Positions 36,094 to 44,173 of a stretch of DNA of 64,000 nt are shown here, in pieces. Below the pieces are notes generated by a model. That model worked only from the letters and a program-made list of their open reading frames with translations, was not told the DNA's origin and ran no database searches. The position numbers and the translations under genes are program-made. The stretch's first letter is position 1; each line of letters starts with the position of its first letter. Source of the DNA: Candidatus Aalborgicola bjergmarkensis (lineage in GTDB: Bacteria > Pseudomonadota > Gammaproteobacteria > Burkholderiales > Burkholderiaceae_C); assembly GCA_016708725.1 (NCBI GenBank), contig JADJFE010000006.1, positions 248,001-312,000 of the forward strand. Direction: 5' to 3'.

Positions 36094-36734
36094 GTCCACA
36101 ACAGTTGCTCCAAAAATTAACCGGCATCGCGCTCATGGCTTTGGGTGCTTTGGTCGGCATTGCACACGCAGCAGAAATGACAGAGGCGGAAATGGTGCGC
36201 CAACTCTCTGCCGTCCCGGCAGCTCCCAGTAGTGACAGTGACCCTGACCTGGAGTTTGACGATGAGGGAGGACCAAGCGGAAAAAGCGTGAGACGAACTC
36301 GTCGGCCCGACACCAATGGTGCTTGTCTGGCAGACCAGGACAGGGGAGGTAGTCAAAAAGCGATGGTCGTCATCGCCTTGGCGCCAAGCGGCGCGCCGCA
36401 AATCAACATGCCCTTGCAGTTTGCCCTTAACAGCCATGTTTTATCAACAACCGACCAACGGCAACTCGACACGCTGGCCCGCGCGATGAACAACGATGCG
36501 CTGCGCACAGCACGCTTCACCGTGTCCGGGCATACCGATGCCGTTGGCGACGCGGTGTACAACGAAAAACTCTCCTGCGCGCGTGCACTTTCCGCACGCA
36601 CGTATCTGATGGAACGCGGCGTAGCGGCTGAACGACTCACGGCGTATGGATTTGGCAGCAGTCGCCCCATCGAAGCGGTATCCGGCAGTTCAGCGAAAAA
36701 TCGGCGTGTTGAAATCCGGCGTGCTGAAAATTAA
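36090..36734 (+). CDS. OmpA-family peptidoglycan-binding protein
   Basis: The 214-residue protein has a signal peptide (ends GIAHAA), an acidic linker and an OmpA C-terminal domain (about 110-214). The domain has QFALNSHVLSTTDQRQLDTL, FTVSGHTDAVGDAVYNEKLS, the AR-x-LSARTYL block, and YGFGSSRPIEA before the KNRRVEI end. This domain binds diaminopimelate in peptidoglycan and would tether the complex to the wall. There is no beta-barrel part. It overlaps the lipoprotein gene, which suggests they are made together. Confidence 0.85.
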   Translation: MSPQQLLQKLTGIALMALGALVGIAHAAEMTEAEMVRQLSAVPAAPSSDSDPDLEFDDEGGPSGKSVRRTRRPDTNGACLADQDRGGSQKAMVVIALAPSGAPQINMPLQFALNSHVLSTTDQRQLDTLARAMNNDALRTARFTVSGHTDAVGDAVYNEKLSCARALSARTYLMERGVAAERLTAYGFGSSRPIEAVSGSSAKNRRVEIRRAEN

Positions 36735-36760
36735 TTTCCCATTAACAAAGAGGCATCCCC

Positions 36761-38488
36761 ATGAACAAACCGATTGCCACGCATCTTGCAAACATGCTCC
36801 TTGTGCCATTGCTCGCACTGTCACTGGTTTCCATGGCCTTTGGCCAGACTGCGCCCAGGCGGATAGCCCTCCTGGTCGGAATAGGTGATTATTCCGATGC
36901 CAAACTCAATCTTGAGGGGCCACCGCATGATGTGGCGGCCATGAAAGATGTGCTCGTGCGCCGCTGGGGTTTCCAGGCGCAGGATGTCAAGACCTTAGTG
37001 GATCGCCAGGCAACACGGGACAATATCCTTGCTGAACTGGCGGCCTTGTCAAAACGCAGTAGCGCCAATGACGAGGTGCTGGTGTACTTTTCAGGCCACG
37101 GCACCAGTGCGTTGGACTCTGGTTATGGCGCAACTATTCCATTGCCACACGGCAGCGGAGCCTTTGTCCCGGTGGATTTCGCAACAAAGACCAACCCCGG
37201 TGTGGGTGATCTGATTGTTGGCCGTACCGACCTGGTTCCCGTTTTCAGCGCCCTGGAAGCCGGTGGTCGACACCTGTGGGTCATATCTGACTCTTGCTAT
37301 TCCGGGCAGCAGGTACGCTCCAGCGGGTTAATCCAGCCCGACGAATTGCCCTCAAGGATGATTCCCCTGATGGTCAAGACAGAGGATGCACAAGCACAGC
37401 GCGCAGACCTTGCCCTGGCTGGCAAGGCGGATCGGCCAGAACCCTATCCCTACAAGGCCACCGCCTTTTTGGCTGCATCCGGTGAAGGCGAGCGGGCGAA
37501 AGACATTCCCAAGTACTCGCTCAAAAAAATGGGCACCACCGACGATAAGCCCCACGGAGCCATGACCGATGCCTTGCTGCGTGTGCTGAAAGGCGAGATT
37601 CCTGGTGATCTCGATGGCGACGGGGTGATGACCCTCAACGAAGTGCATCGCGCCACCAGTGACTTCATGGCGCAACGCGCCTATGGCCACACGCCCATAC
37701 GCTTGCCTGCAGTGGCCGAGGATGCGCAAGGCCTGGGTAACCGTGCCGTTCTTAATGTGCGAAATGTGGCCATGGTTGCAACCAGGCAAGACATAAAGCC
37801 CCTGCGGGTTCGTGCAGACAGCGCATCTTCTGCAGTGATGTCGGCTATTTCAGGCATCCCCGACCTGCGCATGGTCAAGTCTGGCGAGGACACCGATATC
37901 GTGCTGAAGTTGGGTAAGGATGGCAACCGCATAGGCCTATTGGCCGCCAGTGGTGATTTCCTGGCCGGCATACCCGCCGCAGAGACCGGGCGCATCGTTG
38001 CCCAGGTACGCCAACTGGCCTGGGCGCAGCGTCTGCGTGGCCTGGCTGAAAAGCACCGCCGTGGCGCGCTGGAGGTGGGCATTGATCCCGAAGTGCGAAG
38101 TGGCAACTTTACTCCCGGCCAACGCATCAGTTTTGTTGCACGGCCAGACAAGAATGCAACACTGGTTTTGCTCAACATCAACGCTGACGGCAAGGTGGCA
38201 GTGCTCTACCCGCAGGTGTCGGCCGAAGACAAGCCCCTGCCCGCCGGGCAGGCCAGTCACATACCCGGCACTGCAGACCACCAGCGCATTCTGGTGCAAG
38301 AACCATTTGGTATGGACATGCAATTTGTTTTTGCCTTTGACCAGCCCCCGAGCGGACTGGATGGCTTGCACCACCTGGAAAACGCCGACCCCAGCGACCC
38401 ACGGCTTGCGGCTTTTGAGCGCAGCATAGGCAGCATGTCGGGCAAATTTACATTCGCTTCCACCGAGTTACGTACCCTCAAACCCTGA
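36761..38488 (+). CDS. Exported caspase-like protease with DUF4384-like C-terminus
   Basis: The 575-residue protein has a signal peptide (ends AFGQ) and a caspase domain with His113 in VYFSGHGTSA and Cys179 in VISDSCYSGQ, with Asp two before Cys as in metacaspases. The middle region has EF-hand-like acidic sequence (GDLDGDGVMTLNE), a possible calcium site; many metacaspases need calcium. The C-terminal ~130 residues (FTPGQRISFVARPDKNATLV; VLYPQVSAED) resemble DUF4384. There is a GAGG-type ribosome site before the ATG. Confidence 0.85.
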   Translation: MNKPIATHLANMLLVPLLALSLVSMAFGQTAPRRIALLVGIGDYSDAKLNLEGPPHDVAAMKDVLVRRWGFQAQDVKTLVDRQATRDNILAELAALSKRSSANDEVLVYFSGHGTSALDSGYGATIPLPHGSGAFVPVDFATKTNPGVGDLIVGRTDLVPVFSALEAGGRHLWVISDSCYSGQQVRSSGLIQPDELPSRMIPLMVKTEDAQAQRADLALAGKADRPEPYPYKATAFLAASGEGERAKDIPKYSLKKMGTTDDKPHGAMTDALLRVLKGEIPGDLDGDGVMTLNEVHRATSDFMAQRAYGHTPIRLPAVAEDAQGLGNRAVLNVRNVAMVATRQDIKPLRVRADSASSAVMSAISGIPDLRMVKSGEDTDIVLKLGKDGNRIGLLAASGDFLAGIPAAETGRIVAQVRQLAWAQRLRGLAEKHRRGALEVGIDPEVRSGNFTPGQRISFVARPDKNATLVLLNINADGKVAVLYPQVSAEDKPLPAGQASHIPGTADHQRILVQEPFGMDMQFVFAFDQPPSGLDGLHHLENADPSDPRLAAFERSIGSMSGKFTFASTELRTLKP

Positions 38489-38490
38489 TC

Positions 38491-38516
38491 CGACGTTTTG
38501 CAGCCATCTACGTCAT
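38491..38516 (+). promoter_or_regulatory. Internal ECF-type promoter of the caspase/serpin operon
   Basis: CGACG (38491-38495), 15 bp, CGTCAT (38511-38516), just after the previous stop. Its spacer TTTTGCAGCC matches the promoter at 43292. Confidence 0.7.
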
Positions 38517-38574
38517 GTCCAGTAACCTTTCCTCAACCCTAAATCCTCAATCCTCAACCTATAGGCTGAACTCC

Positions 38575-39960
38575 ATGAAAAAGACAAGCTCCCCCAAACT
38601 GCACGCCCTTGCCCTGGCCGCCGTTGCTGCCTACACGTTGGGTCTCACCAGCCAGGCGCAGGCCGCCAACCACGCGCTGATCATGACGATTGACTATGCT
38701 GGAACACCCAATGCGTTGCCCGGAATTGAACTGGATGGAAAAATGGCGGTTGAAATTGCCAAGGGCATGGGGGTGCCACCGCAAAACATCAAATGGATTC
38801 GCAACCAAGATCTGACCTTGTCAGGCATGAACGCCGCGATCCAGGACTTGACCCGCAACCGTATTGCTAATGGCGACAAGGTGTTCATGTACTACTCAGG
38901 CCATGGTTACCAAACCAACGGTTCAGAAAGCAAGTGCGTTGAATCCCTGGTCGCGGCAGATGTCAGGTTTTTCGAAGATGAACGCCTGAAGCAAACCCTG
39001 GACACCCTGGCTGCCAAAGCCAGCCAGGTGGTCATGTTTAACGACTCCTGCTTTTCCGGCGGTGCCGCTACCAAAGAACTTGCGCGCAGCGATGGCGACT
39101 CCGTTCCCAAGGCTTACATAGACCAGTCGGGCGCGTCAGCCAACATCGATTATGTGTGCAGCCAAGCCAGCAACAAGGATTTTGGGTCGCGCTCTCTCGG
39201 TGTTGTGGCACGCGAGCGCCCCACGCAAATGCTCTACGTGGCAGCCTCCAGCGATGCCGAAGTTTCTCGCGCCAGCAAAAAGGGTAGCTGGGCAACCCAG
39301 GCTTGGGCTTCATGCCTGTCCGGAAGCGCGGCTGACCGCGACGGCAATGGCATTGTGGACGGTAACGAACTGCAGCAATGCGCGCAGGACTTTATCAAGC
39401 AAAAGTTTAATAAGCCGCAAACCATCACGCTCGTAGGCAACAATGCTTTGCCAATGAGCTTTGTGGGGGCTGGTGCCAGTACTTGCACCACACCGGTGAC
39501 CAACCCAGGCGGCACCCTGGCGACGATTCGCGCTGCTGCCGACCCTGATATCAAGGTAGGCCTGTCCCTTGCAAAATCCAGACTGACCATAGGCCGGGAT
39601 TTGCTTGATTTCTCCGTCAGTACCCCACGCGACGGCTACCTTTATCTGTTGCACGTTTCCAGCGAGGGCAAGTTTATTGTTTTGTTTCCCAACAAAATAG
39701 ACAGCAATAATTTTGTCAAGGCCGGTAACCACCGCTTCCCCAAACAATCCTGGGGTATTCAGGCGCAAGGCCCTGCGGGCACCGGCTACATCATGGCCTA
39801 TCTGGCGGATACGCCCAAGGAATTCACCAAAGACATGGACTTTGATGGACCATTTTCCAGTGGCAAAGCCAACTGCGACACCACAAGCAAGCTCGGCGTC
39901 GTCGCCCTGAACGGTCGCTATGGCGCCAGCGCCGTAGCAGCGATCCAGGAAGTCAAGTAA
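38575..39960 (+). CDS. Exported caspase-like protease with DUF4384 C-terminus
   Basis: Start 38575 (MKKTSSPKLH) begins a clear signal peptide (ends AQAA); an in-frame ATG at 38515 lies in the promoter. The 461-residue protein has His110 in MYYSGHGYQT and Cys159 in VMFNDSCFSGG, again with Asp two before Cys. An acidic loop (DRDGNGIVDGNEL) looks like a calcium-binding EF-hand loop. The C-terminal ~140 residues are a DUF4384 domain (DGYLYLLHVSSEGKFIVLFP; GPAGTGYIMAYLADTP). It can be transcribed from its own ECF-type promoter or from upstream. Confidence 0.85.
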   Translation: MKKTSSPKLHALALAAVAAYTLGLTSQAQAANHALIMTIDYAGTPNALPGIELDGKMAVEIAKGMGVPPQNIKWIRNQDLTLSGMNAAIQDLTRNRIANGDKVFMYYSGHGYQTNGSESKCVESLVAADVRFFEDERLKQTLDTLAAKASQVVMFNDSCFSGGAATKELARSDGDSVPKAYIDQSGASANIDYVCSQASNKDFGSRSLGVVARERPTQMLYVAASSDAEVSRASKKGSWATQAWASCLSGSAADRDGNGIVDGNELQQCAQDFIKQKFNKPQTITLVGNNALPMSFVGAGASTCTTPVTNPGGTLATIRAAADPDIKVGLSLAKSRLTIGRDLLDFSVSTPRDGYLYLLHVSSEGKFIVLFPNKIDSNNFVKAGNHRFPKQSWGIQAQGPAGTGYIMAYLADTPKEFTKDMDFDGPFSSGKANCDTTSKLGVVALNGRYGASAVAAIQEVK

Positions 39961-39974
39961 ACGAAAGTCTTACC

Positions 39975-41441
39975 ATGAAAACACCCGACCACTTCAAACT
40001 TGGCCGCATTGCTGCCTGCTGCTTGCTCACACTGGCCAGCGCAGGCATCGGCAACGCGCAGACCGCCCAGGAAACCAAAGAACCCGAAGCAACAGCCGCC
40101 CCCACTGCTGCGGAGCCGACCCAAAAAGACATCGTTATGGATGCCGTAGCCACCCCGCCAGCAGCCACCCCGCCCAGAACCAGCGGCACTCTGGTTCCGA
40201 CCCCGCCACGCACACAGCCCGCCACCACAACCAACGCCAATGCCACCGCAACACCAGCGGCCCGCCGCTACGCTGCCGCAGCGCACAACGCGGCCACTGC
40301 GGGCACGCTGGCAGAGCTGGCCCTGGACCTGATGCGCCAGCAAAGTTCCACTACCGGCAACGCCCAGGTCAATGCCGTGGTCTCGCCTTTGTCGCTTGTC
40401 TCGGCGCTGGGCATGGTGTACACGGGCACTGCGGGAGCCAGCGCGAGCGAACTCGCTACCCTGCTGGGTACAGCCTCTGCGGGTGAGCGTGTTTACACCG
40501 CGCGCTTGCCGGTCTTGCTCGACGAATTGACCAAGCCCGGCGCGACCTCCGCGCCCTTCGTCATGGCCAACCGCGTCTGGCTTGATGGCACCGTGGCCAA
40601 AGCCGTCCCACCCAGCTACGCCAGCATGGTCAGCGACCGGTTCAACGCCGATGCGTCCATTGTTTCTTTTGCACAATCTGCTGCCGCGCGCAAGACCATC
40701 AACGGCTGGGTTGCACAGAAAACCGCCAACCGCATCCCGGAGCTGATGCCTGATGGCTCCATCACGTCCAGCACCAAACTGGTCGTCACCAACGCCATCC
40801 ATTTCAAAAGCAAGTGGGAAAAACCCTTTGACCCGGCCCTGACCGCTCCCAAACCCTTCAAGGTCTCGCCCAACGCAGCGGCCAAGCCAGTCCCCACCAT
40901 GGTCGATGAGCGCCAGGTGCGCCTGGGCACCATCGACAACATCACCGTGATGGAACTGCCCTTTGCGGGCGATCAATTCAGCCTCATGATCGGTGTGCCG
41001 CCTGCGGGGCATACCCTGGATGCTTTCGAGAAAGACCTTGAAGGCCTGGACATTGCCAGCTGGAGTGAGCATCTCAAACCCACCACCTGCAAGCTGGCGC
41101 TACCCAGATTCAGCATTGAACCCGCAAGCAAACCGCTCAAGGCCAGTTTGCAAGCCCTGGGTGTGAAAACCGTGTTTGGCCCGGATGCCGACTTTGAACC
41201 CATGCTGGGCAAAGTTGGCAAAGGCGTGGTACTGGACAACGTGTACCAAAGCGCCACCATCATCATTGACGAACAAGGTGGCGAGGCAGCCGCCGCCACC
41301 GGGGCCACTGCCGTGTCCAAATCATTCACCCCGCCCGCACCCAGTTGCGCAGTGGACCGCCCCTTTATCTTTGCCATCGTGCACCGTGCCACCGGGGCAC
41401 CGCTGTTCGTAGGCAAAATAGCCGACCCGACACAACACTGA
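39975..41441 (+). CDS. Exported serpin (protease inhibitor)
   Basis: A signal peptide (ends GIGNAQ) and a ~70-residue Thr/Pro/Ala linker precede a complete serpin fold (about 95-488). Serpin blocks include NAVVSPLSLVSALGMVYTGT, LVVTNAIHFKSKWEKPFD, LPRFSIEPASKPLKASLQAL and the C-terminal RPFIFAIVHRATGAPLFVGK. The reactive-loop hinge is EQGGEAAAAT (Glu433 as P17). Counting as in antitrypsin puts P1 at Lys449 and P1' at Ser450, so trypsin-like or Arg/Lys-specific proteases should be targets. It lies 14 bp after one caspase gene and 7 bp before another, so restraint of those caspases is a natural hypothesis. Confidence 0.9.
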   Translation: MKTPDHFKLGRIAACCLLTLASAGIGNAQTAQETKEPEATAAPTAAEPTQKDIVMDAVATPPAATPPRTSGTLVPTPPRTQPATTTNANATATPAARRYAAAAHNAATAGTLAELALDLMRQQSSTTGNAQVNAVVSPLSLVSALGMVYTGTAGASASELATLLGTASAGERVYTARLPVLLDELTKPGATSAPFVMANRVWLDGTVAKAVPPSYASMVSDRFNADASIVSFAQSAAARKTINGWVAQKTANRIPELMPDGSITSSTKLVVTNAIHFKSKWEKPFDPALTAPKPFKVSPNAAAKPVPTMVDERQVRLGTIDNITVMELPFAGDQFSLMIGVPPAGHTLDAFEKDLEGLDIASWSEHLKPTTCKLALPRFSIEPASKPLKASLQALGVKTVFGPDADFEPMLGKVGKGVVLDNVYQSATIIIDEQGGEAAAATGATAVSKSFTPPAPSCAVDRPFIFAIVHRATGAPLFVGKIADPTQH

Positions 41442-41448
41442 ACCAACC

Positions 41449-43083
41449 ATGCACTCCCAACGCCTGCTTTGCTTCTGCCTTGCCCTGCTGCTGAGCCTGG
41501 CCGCCCAAGCCCAGCGCGTCTTGGGATTGGTCCAACTCAACGTTCCTGGCAGCGCCTCGCAAAACCTCTACGAAAAAAGCTATGCGCTGGTGATTGGCGC
41601 ATCCAACTACCGCAACGGCTGGTCCCGCCTGCCCGGTGTGCTGGACGATGTGAAAGCGGTCGAGGCCGTGCTGGGCAAGCAGGGCTTCACCGTTACCCGC
41701 GTCATTGACCCCACCCGTGAGCAACTGGATGCGGCCTTGCGCAGCTTTGTCGGCAAGTACGGGCAAAAGGTCAACGACCGGCTGCTGGTCTACTTTGCCG
41801 GCCACGGCCACACGCTCACCACTGCTGCCGGGGGCAAGCTGGGCTACATCGTTCCCGTGGACGCACCCAACCCAAACCTGGATTTGGGCGGCTTCAAGGC
41901 CACCGCCTACAGCATGAACACCATTGAAGACCTGGCCAAGCAAATGGATTCGCGCCACGCACTGTTCCTGTTCGACAGTTGCTTCTCAGGCACCATCTTT
42001 CGCACCCGTTCCGGTGTGCCGGACAGCATCTCGGACAAAACCTCCAAACCCGTGCGCCAGTTCATCACCGCAGGCGATGAAGAGCAGCCCGTACCTGACC
42101 AAAGCATTTTTCGCAGGCAATTGGTTGAGGGTCTGGGCGAGGATGCCGAAGCCGATCTCAACCGCGACGGCTACATCACTGGCAGCGAACTGGGCATGTT
42201 TCTGGAAGACAAGGTAACCAACTATTCACGCAGAACGCAAACGCCACGCCACGGCAAAATTCAAAACCCGGACCTTGACAAAGGCGATTTTGTCTTTGTT
42301 TCACTCAAGGGTCGCGCAGGTACGCAGGTGGCCAGCATTGTTCCCGAGCCGGTGACCCCACTCCAGCCCGTGCGCCCGGTTGCCCCGGTTGCGCCTGCGA
42401 CAAATCCGCCCAGCGAAGATTTTGGCATCCGCATGGTGCGCATACCGGCGGGCAGTTTTGAGATGGGCAGCAACGATGGCGATAGCGACGAAAAGCCGGT
42501 ACACCGGGTGAGTGTGCGTGCCTTTGAGTTGGGGGCAACGGAAGTGACGCAAGGGCAATGGCGTGCGGTGATGGGGAGCAATCCGAGCAATTTCAAAGAC
42601 TGCGGGAACGACTGCCCGGTGGAGATGGTAAGCTGGGACGACGTTCAGGAGTTCATCAAGAAGCTGAACCAAAAGACTGGCAAGCAGTACCGTTTGCCCA
42701 GTGAAGCGGAGTGGGAATATGCGTGCCGGGCAGGAGGAAGGCATCAATACTGCGGCAGTGACGATCTGGATGCCGTAGCCTGGTATTCGAATAACAGTGG
42801 AAACAAGACCCAACCGGTCGGGAAAAAGCAGGCCAACGCCTGGGGCTTATACGACATGACTGGCAACGTATGGGAATGGGTGCAGGACTGCTGGAATGAG
42901 AGCTACAGCGGGGCACCGACGGACGGAAGCGCCTGGATGAGTGGAAACTGTGGTCTGCGCGCTGTGCGCGGCGGTTCCTGGAGCAACCTACCGAGGAACG
43001 CGCGCGCGGCCAACCGCTACTGGGACGTCACGGCGAACCGGGACAACAGCTTCGGTTTGCGTTTAGCCAGGATGCTGCCGTAG
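41449..43083 (+). CDS. Exported caspase-FGE fusion protein (DGR target 4)
   Basis: The protein has 544 residues. A signal peptide (ends AAQAQ) precedes a caspase domain (about 44-280) with His119 in VYFAGHGHTL and Cys178 in LFDSCFSGT. A DLNRDGYITGSEL loop is a good EF-hand calcium-site match. A Pro/Val linker leads to the FGE-like domain (about 320-544: MVRIPAGSFEMGS, GATEVTQGQW, RLPSEAEWEYACRAG, GNVWEWVQDCWNES, VRGGSW, LRLARMLP). The C-terminal variable region is intact and followed by a hairpin and terminator. As the last operon gene, 7 bp after the serpin, it links protease, inhibitor and diversified binding domain in one transcript. Confidence 0.9.
   Translation: MHSQRLLCFCLALLLSLAAQAQRVLGLVQLNVPGSASQNLYEKSYALVIGASNYRNGWSRLPGVLDDVKAVEAVLGKQGFTVTRVIDPTREQLDAALRSFVGKYGQKVNDRLLVYFAGHGHTLTTAAGGKLGYIVPVDAPNPNLDLGGFKATAYSMNTIEDLAKQMDSRHALFLFDSCFSGTIFRTRSGVPDSISDKTSKPVRQFITAGDEEQPVPDQSIFRRQLVEGLGEDAEADLNRDGYITGSELGMFLEDKVTNYSRRTQTPRHGKIQNPDLDKGDFVFVSLKGRAGTQVASIVPEPVTPLQPVRPVAPVAPATNPPSEDFGIRMVRIPAGSFEMGSNDGDSDEKPVHRVSVRAFELGATEVTQGQWRAVMGSNPSNFKDCGNDCPVEMVSWDDVQEFIKKLNQKTGKQYRLPSEAEWEYACRAGGRHQYCGSDDLDAVAWYSNNSGNKTQPVGKKQANAWGLYDMTGNVWEWVQDCWNESYSGAPTDGSAWMSGNCGLRAVRGGSWSNLPRNARAANRYWDVTANRDNSFGLRLARMLP
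42982..43053 (+). other. DGR-like variable region VR4
   Basis: Codons after RGGSW encode SNLPRN, ARAA, then a second block starting NRYWDVTANR. AAC, the expected template codon, is commonest here, so this copy may be closest to the template. Confidence 0.75.
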
Positions 43084-43088
43084 GCAGC
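43074..43088 (+). other. Stop-codon hairpin at the VR4 end
   Basis: A 6-bp stem GCTGCC/GGCAGC with a GTA loop. The stop codon TAG overlaps loop and stem. Confidence 0.65.
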
Positions 43089-43167
43089 TCTCCCCTTGAC
43101 TCCTTTACCCCTTTACCCCTTTGAATGCCAGCGATGATGGGCAATGTGCGGAGGCTGTTCCTGGTTT

Positions 43168-43196
43168 GCCGCCTTTGGCGGCTCGAAAAATTTTTG
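43168..43196 (+). terminator. Terminator of the caspase/serpin operon
   Basis: A perfect GCCGCC-TTT-GGCGGC stem, then TCGAAAAATTTTT. Confidence 0.8.
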
Positions 43197-43258
43197 GCTT
43201 TTACAAGGCAAATCGGACTGTAGGGCATGTGGGGCGTGCGGGGACAGCTATTAGAAAC
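43190..43258 (-). repeat. R1 dispersed repeat
   Basis: Reverse copy: CAAATCGGACTGTAGG, then GGGGCGTGCGGGGACAGCTA. It follows the terminator. Confidence 0.75.
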
Positions 43259-43291
43259 TGAGTGAACAACCAACCTTGCGTGTATTGCATC

Positions 43292-43317
43292 TGACGTTTT
43301 GCAGCCAATTTCGTTAT
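43292..43317 (+). promoter_or_regulatory. ECF-type promoter of the 43378 gene
   Basis: TGACG (43292-43296), 15 bp, CGTTAT (43312-43317), about 60 bp before the start. Confidence 0.7.
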
Positions 43318-43377
43318 CTCACCCATAAGCAGACTAATTTTTTCCAAACCACTTTTCCCTCAACCTGAAAGCACACC

Positions 43378-44043
43378 ATGAAAACCGCTACCACAACCAC
43401 CACACAACTTCTTGGCCGCACCCTGATTGCTGCCGCGTGCGCCATGGCCGCCACTGCCTATGCTGCGCCGGATACCGAAGCGGACATCAAGGACATTGTG
43501 CTCAACCGCATCAACGCCCCATTGGTGGTGACAAACCCGACTGCCACCCCGGCGGCCACGCGGCCTACGCCTGTCAATTCTGTCACCAGCATCCACGCCA
43601 ATGGCGATGCGATGATGGTAAGCGTATTGCAGGAGTCAGCCAATGGCGGACTCAAGCCGCATCCCACCAACACCCTGTTCAAAACCGGCGACAAGTTCCG
43701 CGTCAAAATGCTGGCCTCGCGCGATGGCAAGGTGGCGCTGTACAACACCAAGCCCACGGGTGAACTGGTCAAGGAGCCGCTGTGGCGCGGTGATGTGACG
43801 CGCGGGCTGGAGATCATCTCGCCGAGTATGCGACTGGAAGGCACCAAGGGAACCGACAAGCTCCACATCGTGCTCGAACCCGCAGTGCCGGAAAGCAGCG
43901 GCATGCTGGCCTGGCTGGGCACATGGCTGGGTAGCACCAGTAAAGACATTCGCCTGGATGTGCAAAACACCCACAGCGACACCTACTTGCTCGGCGTTGC
44001 CAACAAGGGTCTGGTCACCACGCTGCGCATCACGCACCGCTAG
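43378..44043 (+). CDS. Exported DUF4384-like protein
   Basis: The 221-residue protein has a signal peptide (ends TAYAA) and a domain closely matching the 34066 protein: FKTGDKFRVKMLASRDGKVA, LYNTKPTGELV, LWRGDVTRGLEIISPSMRL and LHIVLEP, ending near IRLDVQNTHSDTYL. The two genes bracket the caspase/serpin operon and look like a duplication. It has its own ECF-type promoter and a strong terminator, so it is monocistronic. Confidence 0.8.
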   Translation: MKTATTTTTQLLGRTLIAAACAMAATAYAAPDTEADIKDIVLNRINAPLVVTNPTATPAATRPTPVNSVTSIHANGDAMMVSVLQESANGGLKPHPTNTLFKTGDKFRVKMLASRDGKVALYNTKPTGELVKEPLWRGDVTRGLEIISPSMRLEGTKGTDKLHIVLEPAVPESSGMLAWLGTWLGSTSKDIRLDVQNTHSDTYLLGVANKGLVTTLRITHR

Positions 44044-44057
44044 CCGCAGACGCCTAC

Positions 44058-44094
44058 TTCGGTTGCCGTTTGACCAGGATATTGCCGCAGGCAT
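44058..44094 (+). other. Diverged remnant of a VR 3' end
   Basis: The sequence TTCGGTTGCCGTTTGACCAG and its continuation match the constant tail after VR4 (43051-43087) at about 80% of positions. It follows the 43378 gene's stop directly. It could be a decayed variable-region end. Confidence 0.45.
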
Positions 44095-44119
44095 AGTCAT
44101 TGCTTGCGGCAATTTTTTT
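44081..44119 (+). terminator. Terminator of the 43378 gene
   Basis: A 13-bp stem (ATTGCCGCAGGCA with TGCTTGCGGCAAT, one G-T pair) with a 7-nt loop, followed by seven T. Confidence 0.85.
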
Positions 44120-44124
44120 GTGTT

Positions 44125-44173
44125 TTCAATGCATATCTGGCTGTATGCTTTATGGAACGTGCGGAAGCAGCTA
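44125..44173 (-). repeat. R1 repeat, probably the intron insertion site
   Basis: A reverse copy runs TATCTGGCTGTATGCTTTAT, then GGAACGTGCGGAAGCAGCTA, and stops where the intron's GTGCG begins. Confidence 0.65.
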
